The notes beneath the pieces were generated by a model, which was not told the origin of the DNA, did not search any database, and saw only the letters and a list, made by a program, of their open reading frames with translations. A stretch of DNA of 64,000 nucleotides, taken from NCBI GenBank assembly GCA_964506325.1, contig CAZDLO010000005.1, forward strand, positions 20,962 to 84,961. The letters are read 5' to 3'. The position numbers were made by a program, and so were the translations under genes. The stretch is from CAINVV01 sp964506325. Lineage in GTDB: Bacteria; Bacteroidota; Bacteroidia; Bacteroidales; Prolixibacteraceae. Of the stretch, positions 24,292 to 33,589 are shown one piece after another (the stretch's first letter is position 1; each line of letters begins with the position of its first letter).

Positions 24292-24897
24292 ATGACAGGC
24301 ACGATGGTCAAGAAATGGCACTTCATATTATTTCTGATGATCTTTCCTTTACTGGCGGTCTCCCAGGTAAAGAACACCGGGAAAGCGGAACTGAAAGACT
24401 CTGTTTTGGTTCCGGCGGATTCAACATTGCACTTTGACATGAAGCCCGTCTATATTTTTCCGGATAAGAAAGATATGTCACCCAGGAAATTGCGTCAATT
24501 GACAAGCCTTGAAATGAAGGTTAAAAAAGTTTATCCCATTGCGAAGGTTGCTGCTGTCAAGCTGGCGGAGTACAACCGGGTCTATACATCATTCAAGACA
24601 AACAGGGAACGGAAGGATTATGTGAAAGGCGTTGAAAAGCAATTGTTTGCAGAATTTGAGGATGACCTCCGAAAGATGAAGGTGTCTGAAGGGCGTATTT
24701 TGATCAAACTCCTGGACCGGGAAACAGGCGACTCTTCCTTCGAAATCATCAAGGAGTTCAAGGGCGGGTTTTCTGCTTTTTTCTGGCAGTCTGTGGCACG
24801 GTTATTTGGCCATGATCTCAAAGCAGAATACGACCCGGTTAATGAAGACCGTATGATTGAATATATAATTTCAGAGATTGATTTTGGCCTGATATGA
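24292..24897 (+). CDS. DUF4294-family exported protein
   Basis: About 201 residues. A signal peptide (WHFILFLMIFPLLAVSQ) is followed by a conserved region with KPVYIFPDKKDMSPRKLRQL, KVKKVYPIAKVAAVKLAEY, RKDYVKGVEKQLFAEFEDDL and EGRILIKLLDRETGDSSF. This is the pattern of the Bacteroidota DUF4294 family, whose function is unknown; the GRILIKLLDRETG core is the most conserved part. Start ATG 24292 or 24304 is possible, and both keep the signal peptide. It ends 10 bases from the convergent downstream gene. Confidence 0.75.
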   Translation: MTGTMVKKWHFILFLMIFPLLAVSQVKNTGKAELKDSVLVPADSTLHFDMKPVYIFPDKKDMSPRKLRQLTSLEMKVKKVYPIAKVAAVKLAEYNRVYTSFKTNRERKDYVKGVEKQLFAEFEDDLRKMKVSEGRILIKLLDRETGDSSFEIIKEFKGGFSAFFWQSVARLFGHDLKAEYDPVNEDRMIEYIISEIDFGLI

Positions 24898-24907
24898 ATC
24901 AGAGGTG

Positions 24908-25777
24908 TCAGATTAATACTGAACCAGGCACCAGTTTTTGGTTTATTCTCTCTATGAGCATAAAGGTTTTGGCCTCCTCACTTAAAACATTGCGTTGGCT
25001 TCCTTTTTTAAGGATTGATTCGGTAAAGTGAATTATTTGTTTGAACAAAAGCCAGTTTTCCGGAATTGAATTTTTCTCAAACTGCTGAATAAACGAGGGA
25101 GGATAGTGGTTTTGATCTTCAAAGTTGTAGGAGATTGTCCCTTTGGCCGAATGTATGGAGACCAGATGCTCCTTTTGCCGGCCGCTAAATGAAAATGTAA
25201 GGGAAGCAGCCGATCCGTTGTTGAAATTCAGATGAAGATTTACAATGTCGGCTGGTTCACCGGTGGAAGGGATGGAACAAACATTGATCCTGGAAGGCTC
25301 TGCATCAATGATCTTAAGTGTCATCAGCAGGTTGCAGTATAGCATTTCCTGCAGCATGTAATGCTTTTGCGGTGCAACGTGCTGCAATACCACGAGTTTT
25401 GTCTCATGGCGGTTATTATTGCCGGATACAAACGAAGGATGAAAAAGGAGGTCGTTGCGGAACTGGATAAGTGTATTTCCCTCCTCCGACAGGTGGATCA
25501 GTTTCGTACGTTCCTCTGCAGTCATTTTCTGCATTTCTGTAAGGAACAGATGGCAACCCCTCCTTACAAGTTCTGACAGAAAGGCGTAGGTGGTATATTC
25601 AGGGTTCAGAACGGCTACCATGTTGCAATGGTGCGGTAAAAGTTCCTGCACTCCTACTGCACCAATTTTCTCCATCGATAAAGGTGCAGCCTTCCACTTC
25701 ACGCCCCTGACCGATTGCAGTGACGCAGAAATAAAGTTGTCCGGTTCCCCGGAATAGATAATAAATCCGTGTAACAT
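24908..25777 (-). CDS. Degenerate Gfo/Idh/MocA-like protein
   Basis: A 289-residue protein whose layout follows Gfo/Idh/MocA enzymes but whose motifs are eroded. The N-terminal GFIIYSGEPDNFISASLQSV stands where GxGxxG is expected. AVLNPEYTTYAFLSELVRRGCHLFLTEM corresponds to the second nucleotide-binding segment, but the catalytic EKP has become TEM. The C-terminal half (SLTFSFSGRQKEHLVSIHSAKGTISYNFED) matches the substrate-domain beta sheet. It may bind rather than oxidise a substrate. Residue numbering starts from the ATG at 25777 (MLHGFIIYSG). Divergent from pcm, with 128 bases between. No function can be named. Confidence 0.55.
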   Translation of the reverse strand: MLHGFIIYSGEPDNFISASLQSVRGVKWKAAPLSMEKIGAVGVQELLPHHCNMVAVLNPEYTTYAFLSELVRRGCHLFLTEMQKMTAEERTKLIHLSEEGNTLIQFRNDLLFHPSFVSGNNNRHETKLVVLQHVAPQKHYMLQEMLYCNLLMTLKIIDAEPSRINVCSIPSTGEPADIVNLHLNFNNGSAASLTFSFSGRQKEHLVSIHSAKGTISYNFEDQNHYPPSFIQQFEKNSIPENWLLFKQIIHFTESILKKGSQRNVLSEEAKTFMLIERINQKLVPGSVLI

Positions 25778-25848
25778 ATTGATGTAAATGTACTTTATTG
25801 CATGAGTACCTCCACAGCCGGCCATCTATATTTATCAACTTTCCGGTG

Positions 25849-25878
25849 TTGAAAAACCCAACGAGATTAGTAATTTTG
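25849..25878 (+). promoter_or_regulatory. Bacteroidota-type promoter of pcm
   Basis: TTG (25849-25851), 19-base spacer, TAATTTTG (25871-25878): a full -33/-7 match. The predicted transcript start is around 25883-25885, giving a leader of about 20 bases to the TTG start at 25906. Confidence 0.6.
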
Positions 25879-25905
25879 TAAGCCGGACACCAAAATTTAC
25901 ACCAA

Positions 25906-26562
25906 TTGGAAGATACCTTCAAACACAAGGGATTAAGAAAAAAACTGGTCGATGAAATCCGAAATAAGGGTATTGGCGATGAGTCTGTCCTAACGGCCAT
26001 CAATGCGGTACCCCGCCACCTCTTCATGGATAACAGTTTTATCGGCTTTGCCTATGTTGACAAGGCTTTTCCCATAGCATCGGGGCAAACGATATCACAA
26101 CCCTACACCGTCGCTTTTCAGACTGAAGCACTTAAGATCAAGAAACTTGACAGGGTGCTTGAAGTTGGCACAGGATCCGGCTACCAGGCAGCGGTATTGT
26201 GTGAGATGGGCGTCAGGCTGTATACCATTGAAAGACAAAGGTCTTTGTATGATTTCGCCAGGCTATTGCTCCCCCGTCTGGGTTACAATCCTCAGTTTTT
26301 TTATGGTGACGGGTACCTGGGACTGCCGACATATGGTCCTTTTGATAAAATCATTGTCACTGCAGGTGCAGATATTGTTCCTCCCCGGTTGCTTGAACAA
26401 CTGGCTATTGGTGGCCGGATGGTTATCCCCGTCGGAGACAGGCAATTTCAGGTAATGAAAATTATTACCAGGGAGAATGAGAATGATTTTACTGAAACGG
26501 AAGCAGGTAATTTTGTTTTTGTTCCTTTACTCCCGGGTACAGTGGATAGGAAAGGTGAATAA
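25906..26562 (+). CDS. pcm: Protein-L-isoaspartate O-methyltransferase
   Basis: A 218-residue SAM-dependent repair enzyme that methylates L-isoaspartyl residues of aged proteins. Seen are VPRHLFMDNSF, FPIASGQTISQPYTVAFQTEAL (the family signature around the isoaspartate site), the SAM motif RVLEVGTGSGYQAAVL, and post-motifs FDKIIVTAGADIVPP and GGRMVIPVG. The start appears to be TTG; no in-frame ATG is found before residue 40, and homologous sequence begins close to the TTG. The gene has its own promoter and is followed 75 bases later by the MBL-fold gene on the same strand. Confidence 0.93.
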   Translation: MEDTFKHKGLRKKLVDEIRNKGIGDESVLTAINAVPRHLFMDNSFIGFAYVDKAFPIASGQTISQPYTVAFQTEALKIKKLDRVLEVGTGSGYQAAVLCEMGVRLYTIERQRSLYDFARLLLPRLGYNPQFFYGDGYLGLPTYGPFDKIIVTAGADIVPPRLLEQLAIGGRMVIPVGDRQFQVMKIITRENENDFTETEAGNFVFVPLLPGTVDRKGE

Positions 26563-26636
26563 TTACAGATTTTTTTTTGGAAATCCGGCTTAATATTTAG
26601 GCAACATTATTTTTTACCAGGCAGCAAATATCATAG

Positions 26637-27275
26637 ATGATACAAATCAAAAAATTTACTTTTAATCCGGTTTCAGTTAATGCATACCTGTTGTGGGATG
26701 AAACAGGTGAGGCAGCCTTGATAGATCCGGCTTGTTATTATGCAGAAGAGGAGGATGAACTTGCAGGTTTTGTGGAGAAACAGGATCTGAAAATTGTCCA
26801 GTTGTTGAATACGCATGGCCATTTTGACCACCTGATGGGCAATGGATTTGCAGGGGACAAATGGGATATCAATTTTCGAATTCACGCAGGTGATGCCAAC
26901 ATGCCTGGTCAGGCCAAACAATATGCATCGCTTTTTGGCATCTCCATGAGCAACCCACCGGCATTGGTGGAAATACTCGGGGAGGGTGATGTAATAAAAT
27001 TTGGACATACCGAATTGAAGGTGATTCATGTCCCGGGTCATTCTCCGGGAAGTGTCGCCTTTTATGGAGAAAAGGATAAAATACTGGTGGTCGGGGATAT
27101 TATTTTCGAAGGTTCTGTCGGGCGGACAGACTTGCCCGGAGGAAATCATGATCTTCTGATTTCAGGTATCAAAGAAAAACTGCTTGTTTTAGACAGTGAA
27201 GTCAAAATATACCCCGGGCATGGCGGATCGACAACGGTAGGCCGGGAAAAAAGGACAAACCCGTTTCTGAGCTAA
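26637..27275 (+). CDS. MBL-fold metallo-hydrolase, glyoxalase II-like
   Basis: A 212-residue zinc hydrolase. NAYLLWDETGEAALIDPAC is the first strand pair; THGHFDHLMGNG is the HxHxDH metal motif. HVPGHSPGSVAFY and VVGDIIFEGSVGRTDLPGG give the third His and the bridging Asp, and YPGHGGSTTVGREK the last His. The family includes thioesterases and hydroxyacylglutathione hydrolases; this short version without a C-terminal helical domain is the generic YcbL type and is not tied to glutathione. It is cytoplasmic and probably co-transcribed with pcm. Confidence 0.9.
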   Translation: MIQIKKFTFNPVSVNAYLLWDETGEAALIDPACYYAEEEDELAGFVEKQDLKIVQLLNTHGHFDHLMGNGFAGDKWDINFRIHAGDANMPGQAKQYASLFGISMSNPPALVEILGEGDVIKFGHTELKVIHVPGHSPGSVAFYGEKDKILVVGDIIFEGSVGRTDLPGGNHDLLISGIKEKLLVLDSEVKIYPGHGGSTTVGREKRTNPFLS

Positions 27276-27385
27276 AGAGCAAATGGGTTGCAGGTATCTT
27301 TATGTACGGAGGTATCAGGTTTAATTGCTGATATATATCATTAACTTGTTGATTATTATTAAAATATAAATTCAATATTTTCAAA

Positions 27386-30259
27386 ATGGCCATTGATAAA
27401 TTTGTTAACCGACACATAGGTCCAAGGGATGCTGATATTAGTGCGATGCTTGCTGTAATCGGGGTGTCGACCCTGGATGAGCTGATTAATCAGACTGTAC
27501 CTTCCAACATAAGGCTGGAAAAACCTCTTAATCTGCCCAACGGACTGACTGAGCGGGAGTATTACAGGAGGATACTTCACCTGGCATCCAGGAACAAGGT
27601 CTTCAATACCTACATTGGAATGGGGTGGTATGATACCATCACTCCTGCTGTAATATTGCGCAACATCCTTGAAAACCCGGTTTGGTACACGTCTTATACA
27701 CCCTACCAGGCCGAAATCTCCCAGGGACGCCTCGAAGCCTTGCTTAATTTTCAGACAATGGTCTGTGAAATGACTTCCATGCAACTGGCCAATGCTTCCT
27801 TGCTTGATGAGGCGACCGCCGCTGCCGAAGCGCTTCACATGATGTATGCCCTGCGTTCGAGGGCACAGGAGAAGGCAGGCGCCAATGTCTGTTTTGTCGA
27901 TGAAAAAATATGGCCCCAAACACTGGACGTGCTATTGTTACGTGCTGAGCCATTGGGAATTGCGGTAGAAATCGGTGATTTTAAAACTGCAGAACTCAAT
28001 GAAAAATGCTTTGGTGCGATAGTTCAGTATCCCAATTCAGATGGCGTAATTTTTGATTACAGGAATTTTGCAGCAAAAGTACAGGCTGCCGGCGCTAAAA
28101 TTGCCGTAGCAGCAGACCTTCTATCCCTGGCATTGTTGACTCCTCCAGGAGAATGGGGTGCCGATATTGTATTCGGATCCACCCAGCGGTTTGGAGTTCC
28201 TATGGGTTATGGCGGACCCTCAGCTGCTTTTTTTGCCACACGTGATGAATACAAAAGAGATATCCCGGGAAGAATTATCGGAGTATCAAAAGATTCGGGC
28301 GGAAAACCGGCACTTCGCCTTGCTTTGCAAACCAGGGAACAACACATAAAGAGGGAAAAGGCAACTTCCAACATTTGTACATCCCAGGGATTACTGGCTA
28401 CAATGGCAGGAATGTACGCCATTTACCACGGGCCTGAAGGAATCCGGAATATTGCGGAAAGGGTTCACAGTATTGCTTCACTCCTTGCTGCTGAGGTGAC
28501 AAAATTGGGCTACAGTTGTATCTCACCTGATTTTTTCGACACCTTGAAGATCACCCTGCCGAAACATGTCAAGAGAGAAGACATTGAATGGCTCTCTGTG
28601 GCGCTTGAAATGAATTTCCGGTATTTCGAACATGGGGAAGTTGGAATAAGTATTGATGAGACAACCAACCTTGAAGATATCAACTGGATACTGGAAGTTT
28701 TTGCCAAAGCCGGCAACAAGCTGGTTCCTACGATAGATCAGATTCCGGAACTAAGGAATATTGCAGAAGTCTTCAGCAGGAAATCTACCTTTCTCAAACA
28801 GGATGTTTTCAGCAGGTATCGTTCAGAAACGGAAATGGCGCGTTATATTAAGCGGCTCGAGAAGAAGGATATTTCGCTGGTACATTCCATGATTTCGCTT
28901 GGTTCCTGTACCATGAAACTGAATGCGGCAACAGAGATGCTTCCTCTCAGCTGGATTGAATTTAACGGAATTCATCCATATGTTCCAAAGAATCAGGCTA
29001 TGGGATATCATGAAATGATGGAGGAGATGCGGAGGGATTTGTCTGAAATCACTGGATTTGCCGATATTTCATTCCAGCCCAATTCAGGTGCTGCGGGAGA
29101 ATATGCGGGGCTGCTTGTTATCAGGGATTACCACAAAAGCAGGGGAGAGGGGCATCGTAATGTGGTTCTGATTCCTTCATCTGCCCATGGAACAAATCCT
29201 GCAAGTGCCGTAATGGCCGGCAACCAGGTGGTGGTCGTGGGATGTGATGATAATGGGAACATCAATGTTGAGGAACTGAGAACCAAGGCAGAAGCAAACA
29301 AGGACAAGCTTGCCGGTTTCATGGTTACCTATCCGTCAACCCACGGGGTTTTTGAAGCCTCCATTGTTGAAATGTGTGATATTATTCATCAGTTCGGAGG
29401 ACAGGTCTACATGGATGGGGCAAATATGAACGCCCAGGTTGGACTGACAAATCCCTTCAGGATTGGTGCGGATGTCTGTCATCTGAACCTCCACAAAACG
29501 TTTGCGATACCTCACGGCGGAGGTGGACCGGGAGTAGGTCCTATTGGTGTCGCAAAACACCTGGTAGATTTTCTTCCTTCTCACCCGGTGATGAACAACG
29601 GGCACATAGGAGCCCATGCAGTCTCAGCTGCCCCATGGGGCAGTGCATCAGTTTTGCCAATCACTTACGGCTACATAAAGATGCTTGGAGCTGACGGATT
29701 GACGGAAGCGACCAGGATTGCCATATTGAATGCCAATTACATTGCAGCCAGGCTTAAGGACAATTTTGGAATATTGTATACAGGAGCCAATGGTAGAGTG
29801 GCTCACGAAATGATCCTTGAGTGCCGGCACCTGAAAAATGTAGCAGATATTTCAGAAACTGACATAGCCAAAAGGTTGATGGATTATGGGTTTCATGCCC
29901 CGACGCTGTCTTTTCCGGTACACGGGACACTCATGGTTGAGCCAACTGAGAGTGAATCGAAAGAGGAGCTGGACCGTTTTGTTGATGCTATGAACTCTAT
30001 TTTCCATGAGATCAGGGAGATTGAATTGGGAATCACAGATCCTGAAGACAATGTTTTGAAAAATGCGCCTCATACGCCGGATGTTTTAACTGCCAATGAG
30101 TGGAATCACTCCTATTCAAGGGAGAAAGCATGCTATCCTCTTGAATGGCTGCGGGAGAATAAATTCTGGGTACCCGTGGGGAGAGTTGACAATGCCTATG
30201 GCGACAGGAATCTTTTCTGCACCTGTGATCCGCTTGAAAGCTATGCCAACCAATCTTAG
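27386..30259 (+). CDS. gcvP: Glycine dehydrogenase (decarboxylating), P-protein
   Basis: A 957-residue single-chain PLP enzyme of the glycine cleavage system that decarboxylates glycine and passes aminomethyl to the lipoyl H-protein. The N-terminal half begins FVNRHIGPRDADISAML and includes YTPYQAEISQGRLEALLNFQT; the C-terminal half has SMISLGSCTMKLNAATEM and, around residue 705, LNLHKTFAIPHGGGGPGVGP with the PLP lysine. Full length; no gap or frameshift. The T and H proteins are not nearby, as is usual in Bacteroidota. I see no glycine riboswitch in the 110 bases upstream. Confidence 0.97.
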   Translation: MAIDKFVNRHIGPRDADISAMLAVIGVSTLDELINQTVPSNIRLEKPLNLPNGLTEREYYRRILHLASRNKVFNTYIGMGWYDTITPAVILRNILENPVWYTSYTPYQAEISQGRLEALLNFQTMVCEMTSMQLANASLLDEATAAAEALHMMYALRSRAQEKAGANVCFVDEKIWPQTLDVLLLRAEPLGIAVEIGDFKTAELNEKCFGAIVQYPNSDGVIFDYRNFAAKVQAAGAKIAVAADLLSLALLTPPGEWGADIVFGSTQRFGVPMGYGGPSAAFFATRDEYKRDIPGRIIGVSKDSGGKPALRLALQTREQHIKREKATSNICTSQGLLATMAGMYAIYHGPEGIRNIAERVHSIASLLAAEVTKLGYSCISPDFFDTLKITLPKHVKREDIEWLSVALEMNFRYFEHGEVGISIDETTNLEDINWILEVFAKAGNKLVPTIDQIPELRNIAEVFSRKSTFLKQDVFSRYRSETEMARYIKRLEKKDISLVHSMISLGSCTMKLNAATEMLPLSWIEFNGIHPYVPKNQAMGYHEMMEEMRRDLSEITGFADISFQPNSGAAGEYAGLLVIRDYHKSRGEGHRNVVLIPSSAHGTNPASAVMAGNQVVVVGCDDNGNINVEELRTKAEANKDKLAGFMVTYPSTHGVFEASIVEMCDIIHQFGGQVYMDGANMNAQVGLTNPFRIGADVCHLNLHKTFAIPHGGGGPGVGPIGVAKHLVDFLPSHPVMNNGHIGAHAVSAAPWGSASVLPITYGYIKMLGADGLTEATRIAILNANYIAARLKDNFGILYTGANGRVAHEMILECRHLKNVADISETDIAKRLMDYGFHAPTLSFPVHGTLMVEPTESESKEELDRFVDAMNSIFHEIREIELGITDPEDNVLKNAPHTPDVLTANEWNHSYSREKACYPLEWLRENKFWVPVGRVDNAYGDRNLFCTCDPLESYANQS

Positions 30260-30336
30260 AAGTTGGTTGTCCTTAACGGGTGCTGAAAGCGTAAACTCAG
30301 CCAGGTAGAATATAATTGTTTACTTAAGAGCTAGTT

Positions 30337-31158
30337 ATGGTCCTTTTTCCAAATGCCAAAATCAATATCGGGTTAAACATCCTGCGCAGAAGAGAGGATG
30401 GCTACCATGAGATTGAAACACTCTTCTATCCTGTTGGGTTGAAGGATGCACTAGAATTTGTATTGAACGGGACCAATAAGGTGAATTTTTGCAGCAGTGG
30501 ACTGGACCTTCATATACCTTCTGATCAAAACATTGTATTAAAAGCATACAAGTTATTGAGCGAGAATTTTTTACTTCCGGGCATGGATATACATCTTCAC
30601 AAGGCAATCCCTTCCGGTGCAGGGCTTGGAGGTGGTTCGGCCGATGCAGCTTTTTTCCTTAAATCTCTTAACGAATACCTTGACCTGAATATTTCGCAGG
30701 AAAAACTAAGAGGAATGGCAGGTCGTTTGGGCGCAGATTGTGCCTTTTTCATAGAAAACAAGCCATCATATGCCACTGGGGTTGGCGAAGTACTTACCCC
30801 GGCAGATGTAAACCTTAAAGGGTATATTCTACTGCTGGTGAAGCCACCCTATGGAGTTGAAACCAGGGAGGCCTACTCCGGCGTGGTTCCCAGGGTTTAC
30901 CCCTTGGTTTTTAAGGAAGCTATTGAGGAGGGACCAGCCAAATGGAGTGGCGGGATCAGGAATGATTTCGAGGAATCCATCTTTATAAAATTTCCCGGAA
31001 TACAGGATCTAAAAAATATTCTGTCGGGGATGGGGGCAGTTTATGCTTCCATGTCAGGAAGTGGTTCGTCTGTATATGGCCTGTTTGAAAAGGACCCGGG
31101 AGTGAATACTGAGGACTTTCCGCCGGGCTGCTTTGTTTGGCAGGAAATATTAACCTAA
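30337..31158 (+). CDS. ispE: 4-diphosphocytidyl-2-C-methyl-D-erythritol kinase
   Basis: A 273-residue GHMP kinase of the MEP isoprenoid pathway that phosphorylates the 2-OH of CDP-methylerythritol. The start is FPNAKINIGLNILRRREDGYHEI (Lys and Asn of the substrate site), the ATP-binding GHMP motif is IPSGAGLGGGSADAA, and motif 3 is MSGSGSSVYGLF. Its stop codon lies inside the left arm of the downstream terminator. It sits 77 bases after gcvP on the same strand with no terminator between, so it may share that transcript. Confidence 0.96.
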   Translation: MVLFPNAKINIGLNILRRREDGYHEIETLFYPVGLKDALEFVLNGTNKVNFCSSGLDLHIPSDQNIVLKAYKLLSENFLLPGMDIHLHKAIPSGAGLGGGSADAAFFLKSLNEYLDLNISQEKLRGMAGRLGADCAFFIENKPSYATGVGEVLTPADVNLKGYILLLVKPPYGVETREAYSGVVPRVYPLVFKEAIEEGPAKWSGGIRNDFEESIFIKFPGIQDLKNILSGMGAVYASMSGSGSSVYGLFEKDPGVNTEDFPPGCFVWQEILT

Positions 31159-31194
31159 AAAAAGGATGCTTATGGCATCCTTTTTTTAGGTTAA
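31150..31194. terminator. Bidirectional terminator between ispE and ppiD
   Basis: A perfect 20-bp stem (left arm from 31150, right arm ending 31194) encloses the loop TTATG. It has A7 in the left arm and T7 in the right, so each strand reads a GC-containing stem followed by U residues. It lies between convergent genes and includes the ispE stop codon. Confidence 0.9.
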
Positions 31195-31210
31195 CAGACT
31201 GGAAATGTGA

Positions 31211-33316
31211 TCAATAAAATTTCGCCCTTTTGTCAACCACTGCTGCATTTTCTTTTAGTGCTTCAAATGCCTGAATAGAAACCCTGTATGCGAGGGACAT
31301 CTTATTTTGATATCTTTCTGTTTCAATGTCGGAAGTAGTGCCTTGGTTCACGGCAGTTGCCTTAACAACATAAACTCCATTTGCTCCGGCAACAGGTTTA
31401 GAAACTGCTCCCGGTTCCAAGACAGAAGCTACTCCTGCAACGGCTGGTTCAATACCAAGTCCGGGAATTTGATAGGAGTCGAGGTTGATATCCTGTGCCT
31501 GTCCAACAGTCGTACCTAGGGAAGAAGCAAGTGAAGTTAGATCTGTTTTACCTGCCATTTTCTCCTTCAGTTGTTCGGCTTTTTTATCTTTTCTTAAGGT
31601 AAGTTCGATGGTTGGCCTTACAGTGCTTTCAACGGAATATCCCTTGTCCTGGACGCCAGTCAGCATAGCGACGACGAATTGATTCCCCAGTTCAAAGATC
31701 GGCGTGTTTTCAGAACTGATAATAGGTTTGCCAACTTCGGCTTTAAATGCGGCACGCACCAGTAACCTTGAATTTTCAAGACCTGCAATATCTTTGTCGG
31801 CTTCCTGCATATTCGCCAGGCGCTTGTTCAGTCCCTGGGATGTTACTGTGGAACGGAATGCCTTCAGCTCAGCATTTTCAGCGGCAAATTTGGATGCAGC
31901 GGCATATGTTTGCTGATAGGTCTGGCTGCTGGGCTCAATATTGCGGACAATCGTTGCCAATTGCACATTTTGAACGGTATTGCCTCGTTTTGTTACCTGG
32001 ATTAAATGTATGCCAAATTGAGAATTTACCACCTGGTAATCGTTTACTTTTCCAAAGAATGCAGCATCTTCAAAAGGCTTCACCATCATTCCGCGCTTGA
32101 ACCAGCCAACTTCTCCGCCTTTAATGGCAGAACCTTCATCATTGGAATATTTTCTGGCCAGCTCGGCAAAATCGCTGCCAAGTGTAAGCACTCTCTTCAG
32201 GCTGTCGGCCTTGCTTTGTGCTTTGGCAACCTCGGCTTGATTGGCAACCCGGATAAGGATGTGACGTGCGTTGACAGAGTCAGGTAAATCTTCAAATTTC
32301 TGAATTTTGCACAGTTTCCAGCTTTGTCCTTCTTTGTAAGGGCCATAAATATCCCCGGTTTTTCCGCCGAAGGCAAAATCTGCAATTGTTGGAGCAAGTT
32401 CAGCTTTTTTATAGTAGGAAGGATCAAACTGTTTGTCAGAGTTGACGTTCACATAGGCGGCAGGGTCCTCAACAGCTGCAAATTCAGATTTTATATCTGT
32501 AATCCATTTGACGACTTTATCCTCGTCATTTTTGGAGGCCACAACCGGGAACAGTACATATTCGATCTCACGGGTAGCTTCCTGTTTGTACTTTTCCTTG
32601 TGAGCTTCGTAATACTTCTGTGCCTCTTCCTTCGAAACTTTTACAGTACTATCAGGGATAGAACTGTATTGTTTACCTACATATTCGATATTTACCTTCT
32701 TGCTTTTTCCTTCAGCACTGAATTTTGCTTCATCAGAAGTTGTGTAGATACCTTTGGAAAGAAGATTGTTGTATTTGGTAAAAGAACGTTCTTCCAGGAT
32801 CTGGTTTTCAATAAAAAGCCAGTAACTGCGCTCAGGTCCTGTCGCATTGGATTGCTGATATTTCAGGAACTGTATAAGGGCTGGACGGTTTACTGTTCCT
32901 GTTTTTTGATCCCGGAAAAGGTTTTGGATGATCGGATGGGGATTGTCTCCCTGTACCAGGTCGAATAACTCGTTGGATGTGACATCAATGCCAAGGTTCT
33001 CGTAAATTTCCTTCATGGTATAGTTCCTTACGAGTCCCAGCCAGGTCTGTTCCCTGATCTGTTCCGTCGTTTTTTGATCCAAAGAAGATGAACCTGAGTT
33101 CATCTTGTAAATATTCATGAGGTCATCTACCTTCTGTTGAAATTCTTTGAAATCGACACTTTTACCTGCAATTTCAGCAATTACCTGTTCATTGCCACGC
33201 ATGATTGAACTGCCTGATTGTACAGCATCTCCCAAAACAAATGCTGTGAGAGCAACTCCAATAAAGATGGTAATTCCAATACCTGCGCGGTTTCTTATTT
33301 TCTCTAATGTTGCCAT
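31211..33316 (-). CDS. PpiD-like periplasmic peptidyl-prolyl isomerase/chaperone
   Basis: A 701-residue membrane-anchored foldase. One N-terminal transmembrane helix (GIGITIFIGVALTAFVLGDAV) tethers it to the inner membrane. A SurA-like N-terminal chaperone region (GKSVDFKEFQQKVDDL to about residue 330) precedes the parvulin domain with NARHILIRVANQAEVAKAQ and GSAIKGGEVGWFKRGMMVKPFEDAAF. A C-terminal region with another rotamase-like segment ends at DKRAKFY. It helps fold outer-membrane and periplasmic proteins. It is close to lptC and an outer-membrane protein, both envelope genes, but 273 bases separate it from lptC. Length is typical of the Bacteroidota SurA_N_3 family. Confidence 0.93.
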   Translation of the reverse strand: MATLEKIRNRAGIGITIFIGVALTAFVLGDAVQSGSSIMRGNEQVIAEIAGKSVDFKEFQQKVDDLMNIYKMNSGSSSLDQKTTEQIREQTWLGLVRNYTMKEIYENLGIDVTSNELFDLVQGDNPHPIIQNLFRDQKTGTVNRPALIQFLKYQQSNATGPERSYWLFIENQILEERSFTKYNNLLSKGIYTTSDEAKFSAEGKSKKVNIEYVGKQYSSIPDSTVKVSKEEAQKYYEAHKEKYKQEATREIEYVLFPVVASKNDEDKVVKWITDIKSEFAAVEDPAAYVNVNSDKQFDPSYYKKAELAPTIADFAFGGKTGDIYGPYKEGQSWKLCKIQKFEDLPDSVNARHILIRVANQAEVAKAQSKADSLKRVLTLGSDFAELARKYSNDEGSAIKGGEVGWFKRGMMVKPFEDAAFFGKVNDYQVVNSQFGIHLIQVTKRGNTVQNVQLATIVRNIEPSSQTYQQTYAAASKFAAENAELKAFRSTVTSQGLNKRLANMQEADKDIAGLENSRLLVRAAFKAEVGKPIISSENTPIFELGNQFVVAMLTGVQDKGYSVESTVRPTIELTLRKDKKAEQLKEKMAGKTDLTSLASSLGTTVGQAQDINLDSYQIPGLGIEPAVAGVASVLEPGAVSKPVAGANGVYVVKATAVNQGTTSDIETERYQNKMSLAYRVSIQAFEALKENAAVVDKRAKFY

Positions 33317-33589
33317 CCGTTTTCTGGTTATTTATTTACGAACTGTTATAATCTTTTGCTAATTTTTTGAGCGTACGAATATAGTAATTTTAGGTTTTTA
33401 AATCTGCTCAAATCACTCAATTTTACAAATTACTGATTTTTTTCATTTCACCGGGCTCAATTTTGGTTTTTGTGATCCCCCGATTTTTGCAATGAGAGCC
33501 ATCAATGATCAAAATCGTCTTGTTTTCCAGTAAACTGTTGTGATGAAAATCCCGGTTTAAGTCAAGCTACTCTTTGTTAGAATTCCAGG

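Noticed and set aside
27276..27385. Possible glycine riboswitch before gcvP
   Set aside because: The space is only 110 bases, AT-rich, and lacks the conserved paired-aptamer elements.
32324..32968. 214-codon plus-strand frame rich in Phe and Val
   Set aside because: Antisense to the PpiD-like gene. Its hydrophobic look is the mirror of Lys/Glu-rich codons on the true strand.
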